Source: Marinococcus luteus_A (GTDB lineage Bacteria > Bacillota > Bacilli > Bacillales > Marinococcaceae). Taken from it: a stretch of 64,000 nucleotides of DNA. Position 1 is the first letter of the stretch. The number at the start of each line of letters is the position of its first letter. The stretch is from contig NZ_JAXRUV010000002.1 in assembly GCF_034497705.1 (NCBI RefSeq), forward strand, positions 62,001 to 126,000, in the 5' to 3' direction. Positions 8,560 to 17,337 of the stretch are shown here, in pieces. Below the pieces are notes generated by a model, which made no database searches, was not told the origin of the DNA, and saw only the letters and a program-made list of their open reading frames with translations. A program made the translations under genes and the position numbers.

Positions 8560-10245
8560 ATGAGTGAAACATTTGACTATGTAATTATTGGTGGAGGAAG
8601 TGCAGGATCTATACTTGCGAACCGGTTAAGCGCAGATAGAAATAATAGCGTGCTTGTACTAGAAGCAGGGCGAAGTGACTATGCGTGGGACTTACTGATT
8701 CAGATGCCGGCGGCGCTGCCATTCCCTGCAGGAAAGAGTCTCTATGACTGGAAGTATCTGTCTGATCCGGAACCATACATGAACGGCCGGCGCATTAAGC
8801 ATGCGCGAGGAAAAGTACTCGGCGGATCCAGCTCTATTAACGGCATGATTTATCAGCGCGGAAATCCCCTCGATTATGAACGATGGGGTGCAGACGAAGG
8901 TATGGAGGAGTGGAACTACGCGCACTGTCTTCCATACTTCAAGCGGTTGGAAAACGCGCTGGCAGCTGAAGAAGGGGACGAGTTCCGAGGTCAGGACGGT
9001 CCGCTTAAGCTGGAACGGGGACCAGCAACGAGCCCGTTGTTCGAGGCGTTTTTTGAGTCAGCTGTAGAAGCAGGCTATACGCGCACACCGGACGTGAACG
9101 GTTACCGCCAGGAAGGATTTGGGCCGTTTGATAAGCATATCCATAAAGGCAGAAGAATGTCTGCTTCCCGGGCATTTTTACACCCGGTCATGAATCGGAA
9201 AAACCTTACCGTAAGAACCCGTGCGTTTGTTGAAAGCATAGATTTTAACGGGACAAAGGCAGAAAGTGTAACCTATCAACACAACGGCAAAACGCTGAAG
9301 GTGAACGCAGGAGAGATCATTCTTTCTGGCGGCGCGATCAATTCTCCGCAGCTGCTTCAGCTTTCCGGTGTCGGGGACGCAGAACACCTGCGTTCGCTTG
9401 GAATCGAGCCGGTCGTTGATCTGCCGGGTGTCGGTGAAAATCTGCAGGACCATTTGGAAGCATATATTCAGTATTCCTGCCCGCAGCCGGTTTCCATGCA
9501 GCCAAGCTTGAATAAGTTGAAAATGCCTTGGATCGGTCTGCAGTGGCTGCTTGGCCGTAAAGGTCCCGCAGCGTCGAATCATTTTGAAGGAGGCGGCTTT
9601 GTCCGCTCTAACGAGACTGTTCCTTATCCGAATTTAATGTTCCACTTTCTCCCGGTAGCAGTACGCTATGACGGCAAGAAAGCAGATACAAAGCACGGAT
9701 TCCAAGTGCACGTTGGGCCAATGTATTCTGATGCACGAGGAAGCCTGAAGATCCGCTCCAGGGATCCAAGGGAGCATCCAAGCATGGTGTACAACTACCT
9801 TTCCACGGAGCAGGATAGACACGAATGGGTTGAAGCGATCCGCATTTCCCGTGAAATCATGGCACAACCAGCCATGAAACCATTCAATTCTGGAGAGATC
9901 GCTCCAGGGGACGCTGTACAGACAGACGAAGAAATTCTGGAATGGGTTGCGAATGATGCCGAAACGGCGCTGCACCCGAGCGGTACTGCGAAAATGGGAC
10001 CTGCTTCAGACCCAATGGCCGTTGTTGATCCGAAGACGATGAAAGTGCATGGAGTCGACAATCTTCGCGTAGTAGATGCATCCGTCATGCCCTATGTGAC
10101 AAACGGAAACATTCATGCACCAGTACTCATGATCGCTGAAAAAGCAGCGGATCTGATCCTTGAGCTTGAGCCGCTCGAACCGATGCATACAAAATTTTAT
10201 CGTCACGGCGTTGATCCGTCGGATGCAGGGACAATTAAGTCCTAA
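8560..10245 (+). CDS. betA: choline dehydrogenase, FAD-dependent GMC type
   Basis: A 561-residue GMC oxidoreductase of BetA type. It would oxidise choline to betaine aldehyde with FAD and pass electrons to the respiratory chain. The FAD site is IIGGGSAGSILANRL at the N-terminus, followed by the GMC signature region (RGKVLGGSSSINGMIYQRG). The C-terminus has the active-site histidine in LHPSGTAKMG and the conserved NGNIHAPVLMIAEKAAD. ATG 8560 is chosen over an in-frame start at 8491 because GGGGGTG precedes it and the family begins near FDYVIIGGG. It lies between gbsA and gbsB, which are adjacent in B. subtilis, so it looks like an added gene. Another GMC alcohol oxidase activity is possible but less likely here. 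Confidence 0.88.
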   Translation: MSETFDYVIIGGGSAGSILANRLSADRNNSVLVLEAGRSDYAWDLLIQMPAALPFPAGKSLYDWKYLSDPEPYMNGRRIKHARGKVLGGSSSINGMIYQRGNPLDYERWGADEGMEEWNYAHCLPYFKRLENALAAEEGDEFRGQDGPLKLERGPATSPLFEAFFESAVEAGYTRTPDVNGYRQEGFGPFDKHIHKGRRMSASRAFLHPVMNRKNLTVRTRAFVESIDFNGTKAESVTYQHNGKTLKVNAGEIILSGGAINSPQLLQLSGVGDAEHLRSLGIEPVVDLPGVGENLQDHLEAYIQYSCPQPVSMQPSLNKLKMPWIGLQWLLGRKGPAASNHFEGGGFVRSNETVPYPNLMFHFLPVAVRYDGKKADTKHGFQVHVGPMYSDARGSLKIRSRDPREHPSMVYNYLSTEQDRHEWVEAIRISREIMAQPAMKPFNSGEIAPGDAVQTDEEILEWVANDAETALHPSGTAKMGPASDPMAVVDPKTMKVHGVDNLRVVDASVMPYVTNGNIHAPVLMIAEKAADLILELEPLEPMHTKFYRHGVDPSDAGTIKS

Positions 10246-10347
10246 AATAAAATATAAAAAGGATTCTTTTTATCCAGTGCAGCTTCTTGTAAAAGCCCTC
10301 GCTTTGAAAAAAAGGATCTTTTTTCATTCATTAAGGAGGATTTTCCC

Positions 10348-11556
10348 ATGAGCATGAATATGAAAGTCGAAAGCATGTTAAGCTATCACACATTTGAAGT
10401 ACCTACAGCAATCAAGCACGGCATCGGTGCCATTAAACATATTGGTGAAGAAATCAAAGTCTTCGGCTCTGACAAGGTACTTCTTGTCACAGATCCAGGC
10501 ATCCATAATGCAGGCGTAACAAAGCCTGTTATCGAAAACCTTGAAGCATCCGGTGTAAAGGTCGTTCTCTTCAACAAAGTAGAGCCGAACCCTCCCGTCC
10601 GGCTCATTGAAGAAGGATCCAAATTTTACACAGCAGAAAACTGCAACGGTCTGGTTGCTGTCGGCGGCGGAAGCTCGATGGATACCGCCAAAGCCATCGG
10701 CGTTGAAGCTACCCACGAAGGTTCAATTCTCGATTATGAAGCTGCCGAAGGCAAAAAACCGCTGGAGCACCGCATTCCTCCATTTATCACGGTACCAACA
10801 ACGGCAGGCACCGGCTCTGAAGTAACCCAGTGGGCGGTAATCACAGACGAAGACCGCGAATTTAAATTTAACACCGGCGGTCCGCTTATCCCGGCATATG
10901 TGACCATCATCGATCCCGAACTTCACGTTTCCATGCCTCCGCATGTAACAGCAATGACCGGTATTGATGCGATCGCTCACGCAGTAGAATGCTATACAAT
11001 GAAATTCGCCCAGCCTGTCACAGATGCGGTGGCACTGCTTGCGATTGAGTACGCTGCAAAATACATTCGCCGCGCCTATGCCGACGGTGAGGACCTTGAA
11101 GCCCGTTACGGCATGGCTCAGGCAGCAATGCTTGCAGGTCTTTCCTACGGCAGTGAATCTGCCGGCGCTGCACACGCTATGAGCCAGACGCTTGGCGGTA
11201 TCATTCCAGTAGCCCACGGCCAGTGCGTGGCAGCTATGATGGGACCGGTAATGGAATACAACTGGAAAGGTGCTCCGGAGCGTTTTGCACGTGTCGCCCA
11301 GGCATTTGGCATCGACTCTGCACGCATGAGCACCGAAGAAGCAGCTAAAGCTTCTGTGCAGTATATGTATGATCTCGCGGAAGAGCTCGACATTCCTTCT
11401 CTCGAGGAGCAGGGCGTAAACCCTGACATGACCGAGCGTCTTGCCAAAGAAGCAATGAACGACCCGCAGACAGAGGGCAACCCTCGCGATCTGAAAGTAT
11501 CCGACTACGAGTGGATCTACAAGCGCTGCTTCCATCAGGTGCCAAAAACCGTTTAA
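10348..11556 (+). CDS. gbsB: choline dehydrogenase, iron-type alcohol dehydrogenase (GbsB)
   Basis: A 402-residue type III alcohol dehydrogenase, the same length as B. subtilis GbsB. It would oxidise choline to betaine aldehyde using NAD. The NAD site is seen in VAVGGGSSMDTAKAIG and TTAGTGSEVTQWAVI. Metal-binding histidines are in GIDAIAHAVECYT and AHAMSQTLGG..PVAHGQ. The start has a strong TAAGGAGG site. It is the third gene of the module and would duplicate the step of BetA through an unrelated fold and a different electron acceptor. About 100 bases separate it from betA, with no clear terminator between. Confidence 0.9.
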   Translation: MSMNMKVESMLSYHTFEVPTAIKHGIGAIKHIGEEIKVFGSDKVLLVTDPGIHNAGVTKPVIENLEASGVKVVLFNKVEPNPPVRLIEEGSKFYTAENCNGLVAVGGGSSMDTAKAIGVEATHEGSILDYEAAEGKKPLEHRIPPFITVPTTAGTGSEVTQWAVITDEDREFKFNTGGPLIPAYVTIIDPELHVSMPPHVTAMTGIDAIAHAVECYTMKFAQPVTDAVALLAIEYAAKYIRRAYADGEDLEARYGMAQAAMLAGLSYGSESAGAAHAMSQTLGGIIPVAHGQCVAAMMGPVMEYNWKGAPERFARVAQAFGIDSARMSTEEAAKASVQYMYDLAEELDIPSLEEQGVNPDMTERLAKEAMNDPQTEGNPRDLKVSDYEWIYKRCFHQVPKTV

Positions 11557-11571
11557 TTTTTACCCTTACGC

Positions 11572-11608
11572 AAAAGCCGGAAAGAGGACACTTCTCTTTC
11601 CGGCTTTT
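11572..11608. terminator. bidirectional terminator between gbsB and the aldo-keto reductase
   Basis: Arms AAAAGCCGGAAAGAG and CTCTTTCCGGCTTTT around a seven-base loop. A T-run follows on the plus strand and TTTTGCG on the minus strand, so it can serve both converging genes. Confidence 0.9.
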
Positions 11609-11629
11609 TTTATTTTATCCAACGCAAAT

Positions 11630-12472
11630 TTAAAACTCTTCGTACACGGCCGGATCCTGATCATTTATGCGTCCGTCCGAATGGGTTAATGAAGCAAGCA
11701 TTTCCATCTCCCGTTCGTCGAGCGCAAAGGAAAAGATCGAAAGGTTTTCAATCTGCCGGCGGGGCGACATTGATTTCGGTATCGGTATTGTGCCTAGCTG
11801 ATAATGCCAGCGGAGAATAATCTGGGATACCGTTTTATTGTGGTTATTTGCTATTTTACGTAGCGTTTCATCCTGCAGCACATCGCTCGCCTTTGCCAGC
11901 GGACTCCAGGATTCGGTTTGAATATCATGCTTTTCGTGCCATTTTCTTGATTCTTCCTGATTAAAATACGGGTGCAGTTCAATTTGATTGATGCTCGGCT
12001 TCACGCCTGTCTCTTTTTCAAGACGCTCCAGGTGCTCCGGCAAAAAGTTACACACTCCAATGGATCGGACAAGCCCCCATTTTTTCGCTTCAATCAGTGC
12101 CTGCCATGCTTCAACGTACTGGCCCTGCTTCGGGTTCGGCCAATGAATCAGATACAGGTCATAGTAATCAAGCCCAGCGCGGTAAAGCGATTCCTGGATT
12201 GCCGGCACAGCCTTTTCATATTCCTGGTAGCGCCCCGGCAGCTTGGAAGTAATACGGAGCTCCTGCCTCGGAACAGAACTACGCCGCACGGCTTCTCCTA
12301 CTGTGCCCTCGTTTTCATAGTTGTACGCTGTATCGATCAGACGGTAGCCTGCATGAATCGCCCGCTCCACAGCATTGGCCCCTTCGTTTCCAATCACCGC
12401 CGCCGTCCCAAAACCGATGACCGGAAGCGTCAGGCCGTCATTCAAACGAATTTCAGGAATTGAATTATTCAT
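11630..12472 (-). CDS. aldo-keto reductase
   Basis: A 280-residue NADPH-dependent aldo/keto reductase of the AKR5 type (YvgN/YtbE, diketogluconate reductase group). Family marks are GFGTAAV near the N-terminus, the catalytic aspartate and tyrosine in GYRLIDTAYNYENE, the lysine in ITSKLPGR, the histidine in YLIHWPNP, and the cofactor loop IPIPKSMSP. It probably detoxifies aldehydes, such as methylglyoxal. ATG at 12472 is used; a TTG directly before it (12475) is closer to the AAAGGA site and could be the real start. It stands alone, facing gbsB. Confidence 0.87.
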   Translation of the reverse strand: MNNSIPEIRLNDGLTLPVIGFGTAAVIGNEGANAVERAIHAGYRLIDTAYNYENEGTVGEAVRRSSVPRQELRITSKLPGRYQEYEKAVPAIQESLYRAGLDYYDLYLIHWPNPKQGQYVEAWQALIEAKKWGLVRSIGVCNFLPEHLERLEKETGVKPSINQIELHPYFNQEESRKWHEKHDIQTESWSPLAKASDVLQDETLRKIANNHNKTVSQIILRWHYQLGTIPIPKSMSPRRQIENLSIFSFALDEREMEMLASLTHSDGRINDQDPAVYEEF

Positions 12473-12659
12473 CAATGACTCATCCTTTCCCTGGAAGCTT
12501 AAAATATGGTCATGCTTTTGTTCGGTAATTGTCTTCCCTTTCCGCGGTGTTTATTAACCTAAGCAAAGAAATAAAGCATTTTTAAAAATTCCCAAAAACA
12601 AATATTCCGCCACAGCTTATTCGTTCTGCAGCGAAATATTCAAATGCCTTATACCTGTT

Positions 12660-13562
12660 TCAATGCTCTCCCTGCTCACGTATAGCGTGATATACCGCTC
12701 CAAGAAGATTGGAATGCTGGCGGAATCTGGAAGCAGCAAGCACGGGCTTCACAGTAGCTATTGCCAGACGCTTCAAAAGAACATCTATCTTTTCGTTGAT
12801 GTGCTCGATAAGATCTTCTCTGGCACTAATGCCGCCACTGATCGTAATCAGCGCCGGATCATACATATACTGAAGATTATAAATTCCGACTGCCAGATAA
12901 TGATAAAATTCATCTACTGCCTTTAGAGCGTCCGGGTCCTTCTTGTCTGCCAAATGGAAAACTTCTTCTCCTGCATATTTCTCTACAGGGTGTTGTTTTG
13001 CTTTAGCAAATCTCTGCACCAATGCCTGCTTGGAAGCAAGGCTGCTCCAGGTCTCTTCTTCACCCGAAGCTGCACTGTTTAAAAGCATATAACCAAATTC
13101 TCCGCCATGCAGATGAGCGCCGCGATGCAGTGCCCCGTTTTTTACAATCGCTCCGCCGATACCTGTACCGATAACCACAGCAAGCATGTCCCGGACCTGT
13201 GTTGCTGCCCCTTTCCATACTTCTGCATAAGCCGCACAGTTCGCATCATTTTCCATATAAACAGGCAGCCGGGTCGCTTCTTCAAACAGTTCTTTAATAT
13301 TCGGTCCGTGCACATAAGGCAGAGCACTTGAGCCTTCAATGAAGCCTGTGACAGTAACTGCACCAGGCAGACTGACTGCCACAGCTTTTAAGGAAGTTGG
13401 CTGTTCTGCCAAATGCCCTACTTCTTTCTTTAACTCGTGTATAGTTTCAGGTGTTTTGATTTTTCCTTCCTGAACAATGTCTTCATGTTCAGACACAAAC
13501 CCGTATTTAATAAATGAACCGCCTATATCTACAGCTAAATAAGTATCTATTCCTGTCCTCAC
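12660..13562 (-). CDS. ROK-family sugar kinase
   Basis: A 300-residue ROK protein (repressor, ORF, kinase family) without a DNA-binding domain, so a kinase. The phosphate loop is VDIGGSFIKYGFV at the N-terminus. ENDANCAAYAE and the glycine-rich VVIGTGIGGAIV follow, with the catalytic aspartate in ENDAN. The usual cysteine-rich zinc motif after HGGEFG is missing and replaced by MLLNSAASGEEETW, as in beta-glucoside kinases (BglK) and some N-acetylmannosamine kinases. The substrate is therefore uncertain. The start is a GTG with only a weak site upstream. It lies alone where bofA would follow yaaL in B. subtilis. Confidence 0.83.
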   Translation of the reverse strand: MRTGIDTYLAVDIGGSFIKYGFVSEHEDIVQEGKIKTPETIHELKKEVGHLAEQPTSLKAVAVSLPGAVTVTGFIEGSSALPYVHGPNIKELFEEATRLPVYMENDANCAAYAEVWKGAATQVRDMLAVVIGTGIGGAIVKNGALHRGAHLHGGEFGYMLLNSAASGEEETWSSLASKQALVQRFAKAKQHPVEKYAGEEVFHLADKKDPDALKAVDEFYHYLAVGIYNLQYMYDPALITISGGISAREDLIEHINEKIDVLLKRLAIATVKPVLAASRFRQHSNLLGAVYHAIREQGEH

Positions 13563-13593
13563 TTTTTGGGAACCGCCCTTAATTTTATGTAAA

Positions 13594-13637
13594 AAGCCGC
13601 TTCAGATTCCGGATATCCCAGAAGCCTAAAGCGGCTT
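13594..13637 (-). terminator. terminator after yaaL
   Basis: Arms AAGCCGCTT and AAGCGGCTT with a long imperfect inner stem, followed on the minus strand by TTTTT. It closes the dnaX-ebfC-recR-yaaL operon. Confidence 0.8.
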
Positions 13638-13645
13638 GTTTTGTA

Positions 13646-13876
13646 TTAATTCCGAATAAACGGGCTTGTTTTTACTTCATACCTCTGATGCCTTGCTTCT
13701 TTGAGTAAAAAAACATACTTGGCCTGATGAATTTTGAACTGGATCGTAAGCTCTTCCGACGGCTCTACGCTTTTATTCAACAGCTGCTGGTACTTCTCCA
13801 TTTTTTCCTTCGCATCGTAGATATGGTCCTTCAGCCGTTCGAGCTCCTGTTTTTTCAGCTTCTTATTCAGCGGCAT
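13646..13876 (-). CDS. yaaL: DUF2508 small protein YaaL
   Basis: A 76-residue basic, helical protein of the DUF2508/YaaL family, function unknown. It reads MPLNKKLKKQELERLKDHIY at the start and is rich in charged residues with a probable coiled coil. ATG 13876 is preceded by AGGGGGA; the frame is open upstream only into the recR end. It follows recR by ten bases, the same order as in B. subtilis, so it is probably translated from the dnaX-recR message. Confidence 0.8.
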   Translation of the reverse strand: MPLNKKLKKQELERLKDHIYDAKEKMEKYQQLLNKSVEPSEELTIQFKIHQAKYVFLLKEARHQRYEVKTSPFIRN

Positions 13877-13886
13877 ACAGATCCCC

Positions 13887-14483
13887 CTACAGCTCGCGAC
13901 GTCCTTCAATGGCTTTTGATAATGTTACTTCATCAGCGTATTCCAGATCCCCGCCGATTGGCAGACCATGAGCAATTCTTGTCACCTTCATACCGGTCGG
14001 CTTCAACAGCTTCGAAATATACATAGCTGTAGCTTCTCCCTCAATAGTCGGGTTCGTCGCAATGATCACTTCCTGAATCTGCTCGTCCTGCAGCCGGGTT
14101 AACAGATCCGGCACGTTAATGTCCTCGGGCCCAACGCCGTCCATGGGCGAAATCGCCCCATGCAGCACGTGGTACAGTCCTGAAAACTCCCGCATTTTTT
14201 CCATCGCTATAACGTCTTTGACGTCCTGCACAACGCATACGATAGAGCGGTCGCGCTGCTTATCCTGACAAATATAGCATGGATCCGTATCAGTAATGTG
14301 GTGGCAGACCGAACAATACGTCAGTTCCCGTTTTGCATTAACAAGCGCTTTGGCAAATTCGAGAACATCGTCTTCTTTCATATCTAATACATAAAAAGCC
14401 AGCCGGCCGGCCGTTTTCGGGCCGATGCCGGGCAGCTTCATAAAGCTGTCGATTAATTGCGAAATAGGTGTCGGATACTGCAC
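13887..14483 (-). CDS. recR: recombination mediator protein RecR
   Basis: A 198-residue RecR. It works with RecF and RecO to load RecA at single-strand gaps. The order is a helix-hairpin-helix (KLPGIGPKTAGRLAF), a four-cysteine zinc finger (CSVC..CYIC), then a Toprim domain (VVQDVKDVIAMEK) and the Walker-B-like IATNPTIEGEATA. The start is GTG with AGGAGGAG seven bases upstream. The gene lies 11 bases after ebfC. The full length and all motifs indicate a working gene. Confidence 0.95.
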   Translation of the reverse strand: MQYPTPISQLIDSFMKLPGIGPKTAGRLAFYVLDMKEDDVLEFAKALVNAKRELTYCSVCHHITDTDPCYICQDKQRDRSIVCVVQDVKDVIAMEKMREFSGLYHVLHGAISPMDGVGPEDINVPDLLTRLQDEQIQEVIIATNPTIEGEATAMYISKLLKPTGMKVTRIAHGLPIGGDLEYADEVTLSKAIEGRREL

Positions 14484-14494
14484 CTGATCTCCTC

Positions 14495-14806
14495 CTAGAA
14501 CATTCCGGGAATGTTCATTCCTTTAGTAAATTTCCCCATATCCTGCTCAACAAGCTCATCCACTTTCTTCAGTGCTTCGTTCATTGCTGCAAGCATAAGG
14601 TCCTGAAGCATTTCAACATCGTCCGGATCAACAACATCTTCGTCAATTTCAATGTCTAAAATCTGTTTATCCCCGGAAGCCACTACTTTTACAGCTCCGC
14701 CGCCGGCTGTTGCTTCTACCGATTTTTCCTTCAGTTCTTCCTGAGCCTTCTGCATATCCTTCTGCATTTTCTGCATCTGCTTCATCATATTTGCCTGGTT
14801 CTTCAT
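14495..14806 (-). CDS. ebfC: nucleoid-associated protein YbaB/EbfC
   Basis: A 103-residue small DNA-binding protein of the YbaB/EbfC family, known as YaaK in B. subtilis. The N-terminal helix is rich in methionine and glutamine (MKQMQKMQKDMQKAQEEL), then a beta-sheet core (ATAGGGAVKVVASGDKQ). It forms dimers that coat DNA. It sits between dnaX and recR, a near-universal arrangement in Bacillota. AGGAGG precedes the ATG. Confidence 0.93.
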   Translation of the reverse strand: MKNQANMMKQMQKMQKDMQKAQEELKEKSVEATAGGGAVKVVASGDKQILDIEIDEDVVDPDDVEMLQDLMLAAMNEALKKVDELVEQDMGKFTKGMNIPGMF

Positions 14807-14824
14807 TATAAATTCCTCCTCATA

Positions 14825-16576
14825 TTAGTGATCCACGACTTCGACAAACTCAGAGCCGAAACGCTTCACTGCTTCTTCCACCAACGGATCCGGCGCCTCT
14901 TCCTGTGAATCTTCCGGAGCTTCGACTTCTTCGCTCTCTGCTGCTTCCGTTCCATTTTCCTGCTGATGCTGCTTATACTCTTCCTTAACCCTTTCCCATT
15001 CATTTGAGAGGATCGTGTATGGCTCCAGTTCTTTCCCTGTGATTTCCCGAAGGGCGTCGATAACTTCCTGGCGGAACTTTGTTTCAATCATGTTGCGGTG
15101 CATTTCGTTTTTAAAGGCTAAAAGCACGGCTGATTCATTCACGATCACTGGTTTAGAGTTGTTCAGCCAGGCATGTCCAGGCACGCTTCTCGCCCGCATC
15201 GCATTCATCACATTGTTCCATTGATTGGCCAGGTCCTGCAGGTCCTGCTTCGTCGCTGTTTTTAGAATCTCCCTAACTTTACCCTGGGACGGGGAAGAAG
15301 AAGCTCCTTTTTTGGAAGCACGCTTGGCCGGTTCCGGCTTCGGCTCTTCAGCTGCAGGAGCTTCCTGAACCGAAGCTGCTGGGGATGCCGGTTTTTCTTT
15401 CAATGCTTTTTCAAGCGACGCAATACGGTGTTCGAGACGCTCAGTTCTGTCATCCGAAATACTGCTTTCGGCCACCGGGGCGGCACTGCTAGAAGAGAGG
15501 TGGCAGGACTGAATCAGCGCAACCTCCAGAAAGATTTTAGGATGGCTCGACCAGCGCATATCCTGGTGAATTTTATTTAACTGATCAATCATCTGGTAAA
15601 TCCATTCTGTCGGGACGTCAGAAGACAGGGATTCAAATTCCTGATCAAGCGTAGCCCGGTCCAGTAGCTCCTGCATCCCCGGAGCCGCCTGGTGCAGCAG
15701 CATATCCCGAAGATAGTAGATAATGTCTTCCATAAAACGAACCGGGTCTTTGCCTTCCTTTACCAGACGGTCGGCTGCCTGAACCGCTTCAGCTGTATTC
15801 TGCTCCTTCAATGCGCGCACGGTATCTGTCAAAAACTGCTGCGAAACGGCACCGGTGATCGCCAGTACGTCCTCTGCCTGGACCGCATCTTCAGCAAACG
15901 ACATTGCCTGGTCAAGCAGGCTGAGCGCATCCCTCATGCCACCTTCCGCCGCCCGGGCAATCAGGTAAAGCGCCTGTTCCTCCGCCGAATCCTGCTGCTC
16001 ATCGAGTATATATTTCATGCGTTCGACTAGCGTCTCCGGCTGGATACGCTTAAAATCAAAACGCTGACAGCGGGAAACTATCGTAAGCGGAATTTTGTGC
16101 GGCTCCGTGGTCGCCAAAATAAAAACAGCATGCTTCGGAGGCTCTTCCAATGTTTTCAGCAGCGCATTGAAAGCCCCGGTCGACAGCATGTGTACCTCAT
16201 CGATAATATACACTTTATAACGGATATCCCTCGGAGCGGCAATCACGTTTTCGCGGATATAACGAATTTCATCCACACCGTTATTGGAGGCAGCGTCAAT
16301 TTCTATTACATCCACGACTGAACCGTCCATAATGCCTCTGCAGGCATCACACTCGTTACATGGTTCAGCTGTCGGAGCCTGCACACAGTTAATTGCTTTG
16401 GCGAAGATCTTAGCGGCACTCGTTTTTCCTGTTCCTCTTGGACCGCTGAATAAGTAAGCATGGGAGAATTTTTCCTGCACGAGGGCGTTTTGAAGCGTTT
16501 TTGTAATATGTTCCTGGCCTACTACGTCTTCAAGCAGCTGCGGCCGCCACATCCGGTATAAAGCTTGATGGCCCAA
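14825..16576 (-). CDS. dnaX: DNA polymerase III subunit gamma/tau
   Basis: A 583-residue clamp-loader ATPase that opens the sliding clamp and ties the replisome together. Visible are Walker A (GPRGTGKTSAAK), a zinc module (CNECDACRG), Walker B (IIDEVHMLS) and sensor 1 (TTEPHKIPLTIVSRCQRF). The C-terminal third has a low-complexity Ala/Pro/Glu linker (about residues 385-430) and the tau region that binds polymerase and helicase. The start is TTG at 16576, preceded by GGGGGG seven bases away; its sequence (GHQALYRMWRPQ) matches B. subtilis DnaX. It is the first gene of the dnaX-ebfC-recR-yaaL operon and follows the SRP RNA gene. Confidence 0.95.
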   Translation of the reverse strand: MGHQALYRMWRPQLLEDVVGQEHITKTLQNALVQEKFSHAYLFSGPRGTGKTSAAKIFAKAINCVQAPTAEPCNECDACRGIMDGSVVDVIEIDAASNNGVDEIRYIRENVIAAPRDIRYKVYIIDEVHMLSTGAFNALLKTLEEPPKHAVFILATTEPHKIPLTIVSRCQRFDFKRIQPETLVERMKYILDEQQDSAEEQALYLIARAAEGGMRDALSLLDQAMSFAEDAVQAEDVLAITGAVSQQFLTDTVRALKEQNTAEAVQAADRLVKEGKDPVRFMEDIIYYLRDMLLHQAAPGMQELLDRATLDQEFESLSSDVPTEWIYQMIDQLNKIHQDMRWSSHPKIFLEVALIQSCHLSSSSAAPVAESSISDDRTERLEHRIASLEKALKEKPASPAASVQEAPAAEEPKPEPAKRASKKGASSSPSQGKVREILKTATKQDLQDLANQWNNVMNAMRARSVPGHAWLNNSKPVIVNESAVLLAFKNEMHRNMIETKFRQEVIDALREITGKELEPYTILSNEWERVKEEYKQHQQENGTEAAESEEVEAPEDSQEEAPDPLVEEAVKRFGSEFVEVVDH

Positions 16577-16681
16577 CCATATTCCCCCCTTCTTTTCCGT
16601 TTCTTCCTCTATTCATTATACCTATTTATAAAGGTATTTTCAAAACTCAAACGACCTGAGGAAGCATGCAAATATAAAAAT

Positions 16682-16708
16682 AAAACGACCCCTGAAACGG
16701 AATCGTTT
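16682..16708 (-). terminator. terminator of the SRP RNA gene
   Basis: Arms AAACGA and TCGTTT with an inner TCC/GGG pairing, followed on the minus strand by TTATTTTT. It lies just past the 3-prime end of the RNA. Confidence 0.65.
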
Positions 16709-16721
16709 AGCTGATATGTTT

Positions 16722-16995
16722 ATAGAGCCGTGCACCTTTCTTCGACAATATTTTCATAAGCGTTACCTGCGCAGTTTGCTCGGTCCAGGCAGCTCTGCGG
16801 CACACGGAAGAGTCCGCTTACTGCTGCTTCCTTCCGGACCTGACAGGGTTCGCGGGTTTCCGTTGCGCAGAACCTGGACGTCAACACCACTTACGCAGGG
16901 CAGACCCTACAAAAATAAAGCCTCGGAAAGGGATTCGGTCTTGCTATAGCGGATTGCAAGTACAGGGCACCGCTACCTCCCCACTTAGCACGGCA
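16722..16995 (-). ncRNA. scr: signal recognition particle RNA (large Bacillus type, scRNA)
   Basis: The minus strand carries the conserved helix 8 (GTCAGGTCCGGAAGGAAGCA, then GCAGTAAGC), which binds Ffh. Near the 5-prime end is the Alu-type domain, GGGGAGGTAGCGGTGCCCTG, as in B. subtilis scr. The total is about 270 bases, the Bacillus size, with ends estimated from similarity. It sits between tadA and dnaX as in B. subtilis. A possible -10 (TATAGT, 17005-17010) precedes it, without a good -35. Confidence 0.93.
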
Positions 16996-17080
16996 AATGG
17001 GTTCACTATATTTAGGCACTTCTTATCGAAGCGCATTAATAAGTATATCTATTTTTTCGATAATATGCAACCGGTGAAGT

Positions 17081-17251
17081 TTAATCGGCAGACATGGATT
17101 TACAAGAACTTTTACCGACTTCTTTTTCTTCCCATTCGGCAATCTTTTCTTTAATCAGATGAGGCGGTGTATGCATGATTTGCTCAGCCGGGACATTCAG
17201 CTTTTCGGAAAGCTTCTGCGCTGTTTCCACGGTAAATTGATTTGAACGCAC
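17081..17251 (-). CDS. YycC-like small protein
   Basis: A 56-residue gene starting with GTG and preceded by AGGAGG seven bases away. The protein (RSNQFTVETAQKLSEKLNVP, then AEQIMHTPPHLIKEKIAEWE) resembles the short YycC family of Bacillus in pattern: an ETA-KL-LN helix followed by EQ-MH-P-H. Its function is unknown. It lies between tadA and the SRP RNA gene, where B. subtilis has no such gene. The family match is from memory of the pattern. Confidence 0.65.
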   Translation of the reverse strand: MRSNQFTVETAQKLSEKLNVPAEQIMHTPPHLIKEKIAEWEEKEVGKSSCKSMSAD

Positions 17252-17337
17252 TGGAAAACCTCCTGTTTATTCAATAATTTTGTTAAATATAGCACGGCCT
17301 GCTTCTATATTCCAAATAGAATTAAACGACTGTAGAG

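Noticed and set aside
10723..11535. Open frame of 270 codons on the minus strand inside gbsB
   Set aside because: Long but antisense to a clear alcohol dehydrogenase; its Cys- and His-rich, patternless sequence is typical of a shadow frame.
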